NCBI GenBank assembly: GCA_003443635.1
Contig: CP031964.1
Coordinates: 776,321 to 840,320 of the forward strand
Direction: 5' to 3'
Length of the DNA stretch: 64,000 nt
Source of the DNA: Flavobacteriaceae bacterium
GTDB taxonomy: Bacteria; Bacteroidota; Bacteroidia; Flavobacteriales; Flavobacteriaceae
Every line of letters begins with the position of its first letter. Position 1 is the first letter of the stretch. Made by a program: the position numbers and the translations under genes. This document shows, one piece after another, positions 63,265 through 64,000 of the stretch. The notes under the pieces are model-generated. The model was not told the origin of the DNA and searched no databases. It worked only from the letters and a program-made list of their open reading frames with translations.

Positions 63265-64000
63265 TTATAATCCAATAGTTGCTGCTTTGGCACAACGTTC
63301 ACCATCCATAGCAGCAGAAACAATCCCTCCAGCATAACCACCACCTTCACCACAAGGAAAAAGATTAGTTATTGTCGGGTGTGCTAAATTATCATTCCTG
63401 GGAATATTTACAGGAGATGAAGTTCTGGATTCTACACCTATAATATTGGCTTCAGAAGTATAATACCCTTTCATTTTTTGATCAAATGCTTCAAATCCTT
63501 TTCGTAACCTACTTCCGATTAATTTAGGTAATAAGGAATGTAATGGTGCAGAATTAAGTCCTGGTTGATAAGAAGTAGAATTTAATGTAGTAGATAATTT
63601 CCCTTCTACAAAATCTGTAAGACGTTGTGCAGGCGCTGCCTGACTTCTGCCTCCTGAAGTAAATGCTAAACGCTCTAAATCTTTTTGATACTCTAAGCCT
63701 TTTAAAGCCCCAAAACGTTCATATTTGTATAAATCTTTACTTGAATTAATTTCGACTACAATCCCGGAATTAGCAAATGTGTTATTGCGTTTAGACGGAG
63801 ACATCCCATTAACTACAACTTCACCATTGGCAGTAGCAGCAGGGACTATAAACCCACCAGGGCACATACAAAAAGAATATACACCACGTTCATTAATTTG
63901 TTGAACTAAACTGTATGAAGCAGCAGGAAGTAACTCATCACGTTTCCCGTCACAATGATATTGAATCCGATCTATAATTTCCTGTGGATGTTCTACACGA
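63265..64000 (-). CDS. FAD-dependent oxidoreductase (COG2509-type), 5' end outside window
   Basis: The frame runs from the stop at 63265 to the right edge without interruption, so the start lies beyond 64000 and 245 codons are visible. The ATG at 63867 is internal; in-frame residues upstream of it (DELLPAASYSLVQQINERGV, then YSFCMCPGGFIVPAA) are conserved in this family. FPCGEGGGYAGGIVSAAMDG, near the C-terminus, is the FAD-binding motif of these proteins. Function is not established for the family. Confidence 0.85.
   Translation of the reverse strand, partial: RVEHPQEIIDRIQYHCDGKRDELLPAASYSLVQQINERGVYSFCMCPGGFIVPAATANGEVVVNGMSPSKRNNTFANSGIVVEINSSKDLYKYERFGALKGLEYQKDLERLAFTSGGRSQAAPAQRLTDFVEGKLSTTLNSTSYQPGLNSAPLHSLLPKLIGSRLRKGFEAFDQKMKGYYTSEANIIGVESRTSSPVNIPRNDNLAHPTITNLFPCGEGGGYAGGIVSAAMDGERCAKAATIGL

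Overview
The window is a 64 kb stretch of an AT-rich Bacteroidetes chromosome, almost certainly a member of the Flavobacteriaceae. The evidence is the gene content (PorP/SprF- and PorG-type proteins of the type IX secretion and gliding machinery, an HPPK-deoxynucleoside kinase fusion, YwqK/TonB-C proteins, a GH3-family enzyme), the near absence of Shine-Dalgarno sequences, -7 promoter elements of the TAnnTTTG type, and many exported proteins whose signal peptides end in AQ or SQ. Most of the window is chromosomal core. I found no transposase, integrase, CRISPR array, phage gene or rRNA.

Layout. 1-2118: the end of a cytochrome-oxidase accessory cluster (a partial Sco-like protein, SCO1/SenC, DUF420, a small Cys-containing membrane protein). 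2222-8649: a MacAB-TolC-type efflux operon (ATPase, two FtsX-like permeases, adaptor, outer-membrane factor) followed directly by tsaB. 8658-15285: a secreted unknown, a Nfu-type Fe-S carrier, a PorP/SprF protein, a LytS/LytTR-type two-component pair and a gamma-carbonic anhydrase-like protein. 15294-24019 (minus strand): the flavobacterial envelope block CBS protein, nadK, porG, uppS, bamA, two OmpH/Skp chaperones, murI and a small unknown. 24112-25592: pdxJ and an alpha/beta hydrolase.

25593-31200 is an accessory region of exported proteins. It holds a lipoprotein with a JAMM-like His/Ser/Asp motif, two DUF6705-like paralogues with two further truncated relics separated by covarying hairpins, and two tandem YwqK-repeat/TonB-C proteins. 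31303-34653 is the proteostasis block tig-clpP-clpX. 34884-42360 has a GH3-like enzyme, DUF2797, an M23-like protein that has lost its zinc ligands, a LysE-type exporter, a large AsmA-like protein and a queuosine-precursor transporter.

42431-45164 contains the HPPK-dNK fusion, then a methyltransferase lying between the intact dNK 3' end and a diverged second copy of that end, then a double-glycine-leader Cys-rich peptide gene and a SpoU-type methylase. mutS and two tRNA genes (Gly-GCC, Leu-UAA) follow. 48246-56326 is a second accessory region: a serine hydrolase, a secreted unknown, two different membrane-tethered DNA-binding-type proteins (winged helix plus beta-propeller; helical head plus external beta-domain), a secreted LamG/DUF1080-like protein and an HExxH metallopeptidase lipoprotein. 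56346-64000 returns to envelope and housekeeping genes: a small coiled-coil membrane protein, a 42-residue lipoprotein, waaA, a DegT-type aminotransferase, galE, an amidohydrolase, lspA, fabD and a partial FAD-dependent oxidoreductase running off the right edge.

The strongest candidates for something new are the Cys-rich leader peptide next to the inserted methyltransferase, the hairpin-separated DUF6705 array, and the two-regulator secreted-protein block at 48-56 kb. All three are inferences from sequence alone.
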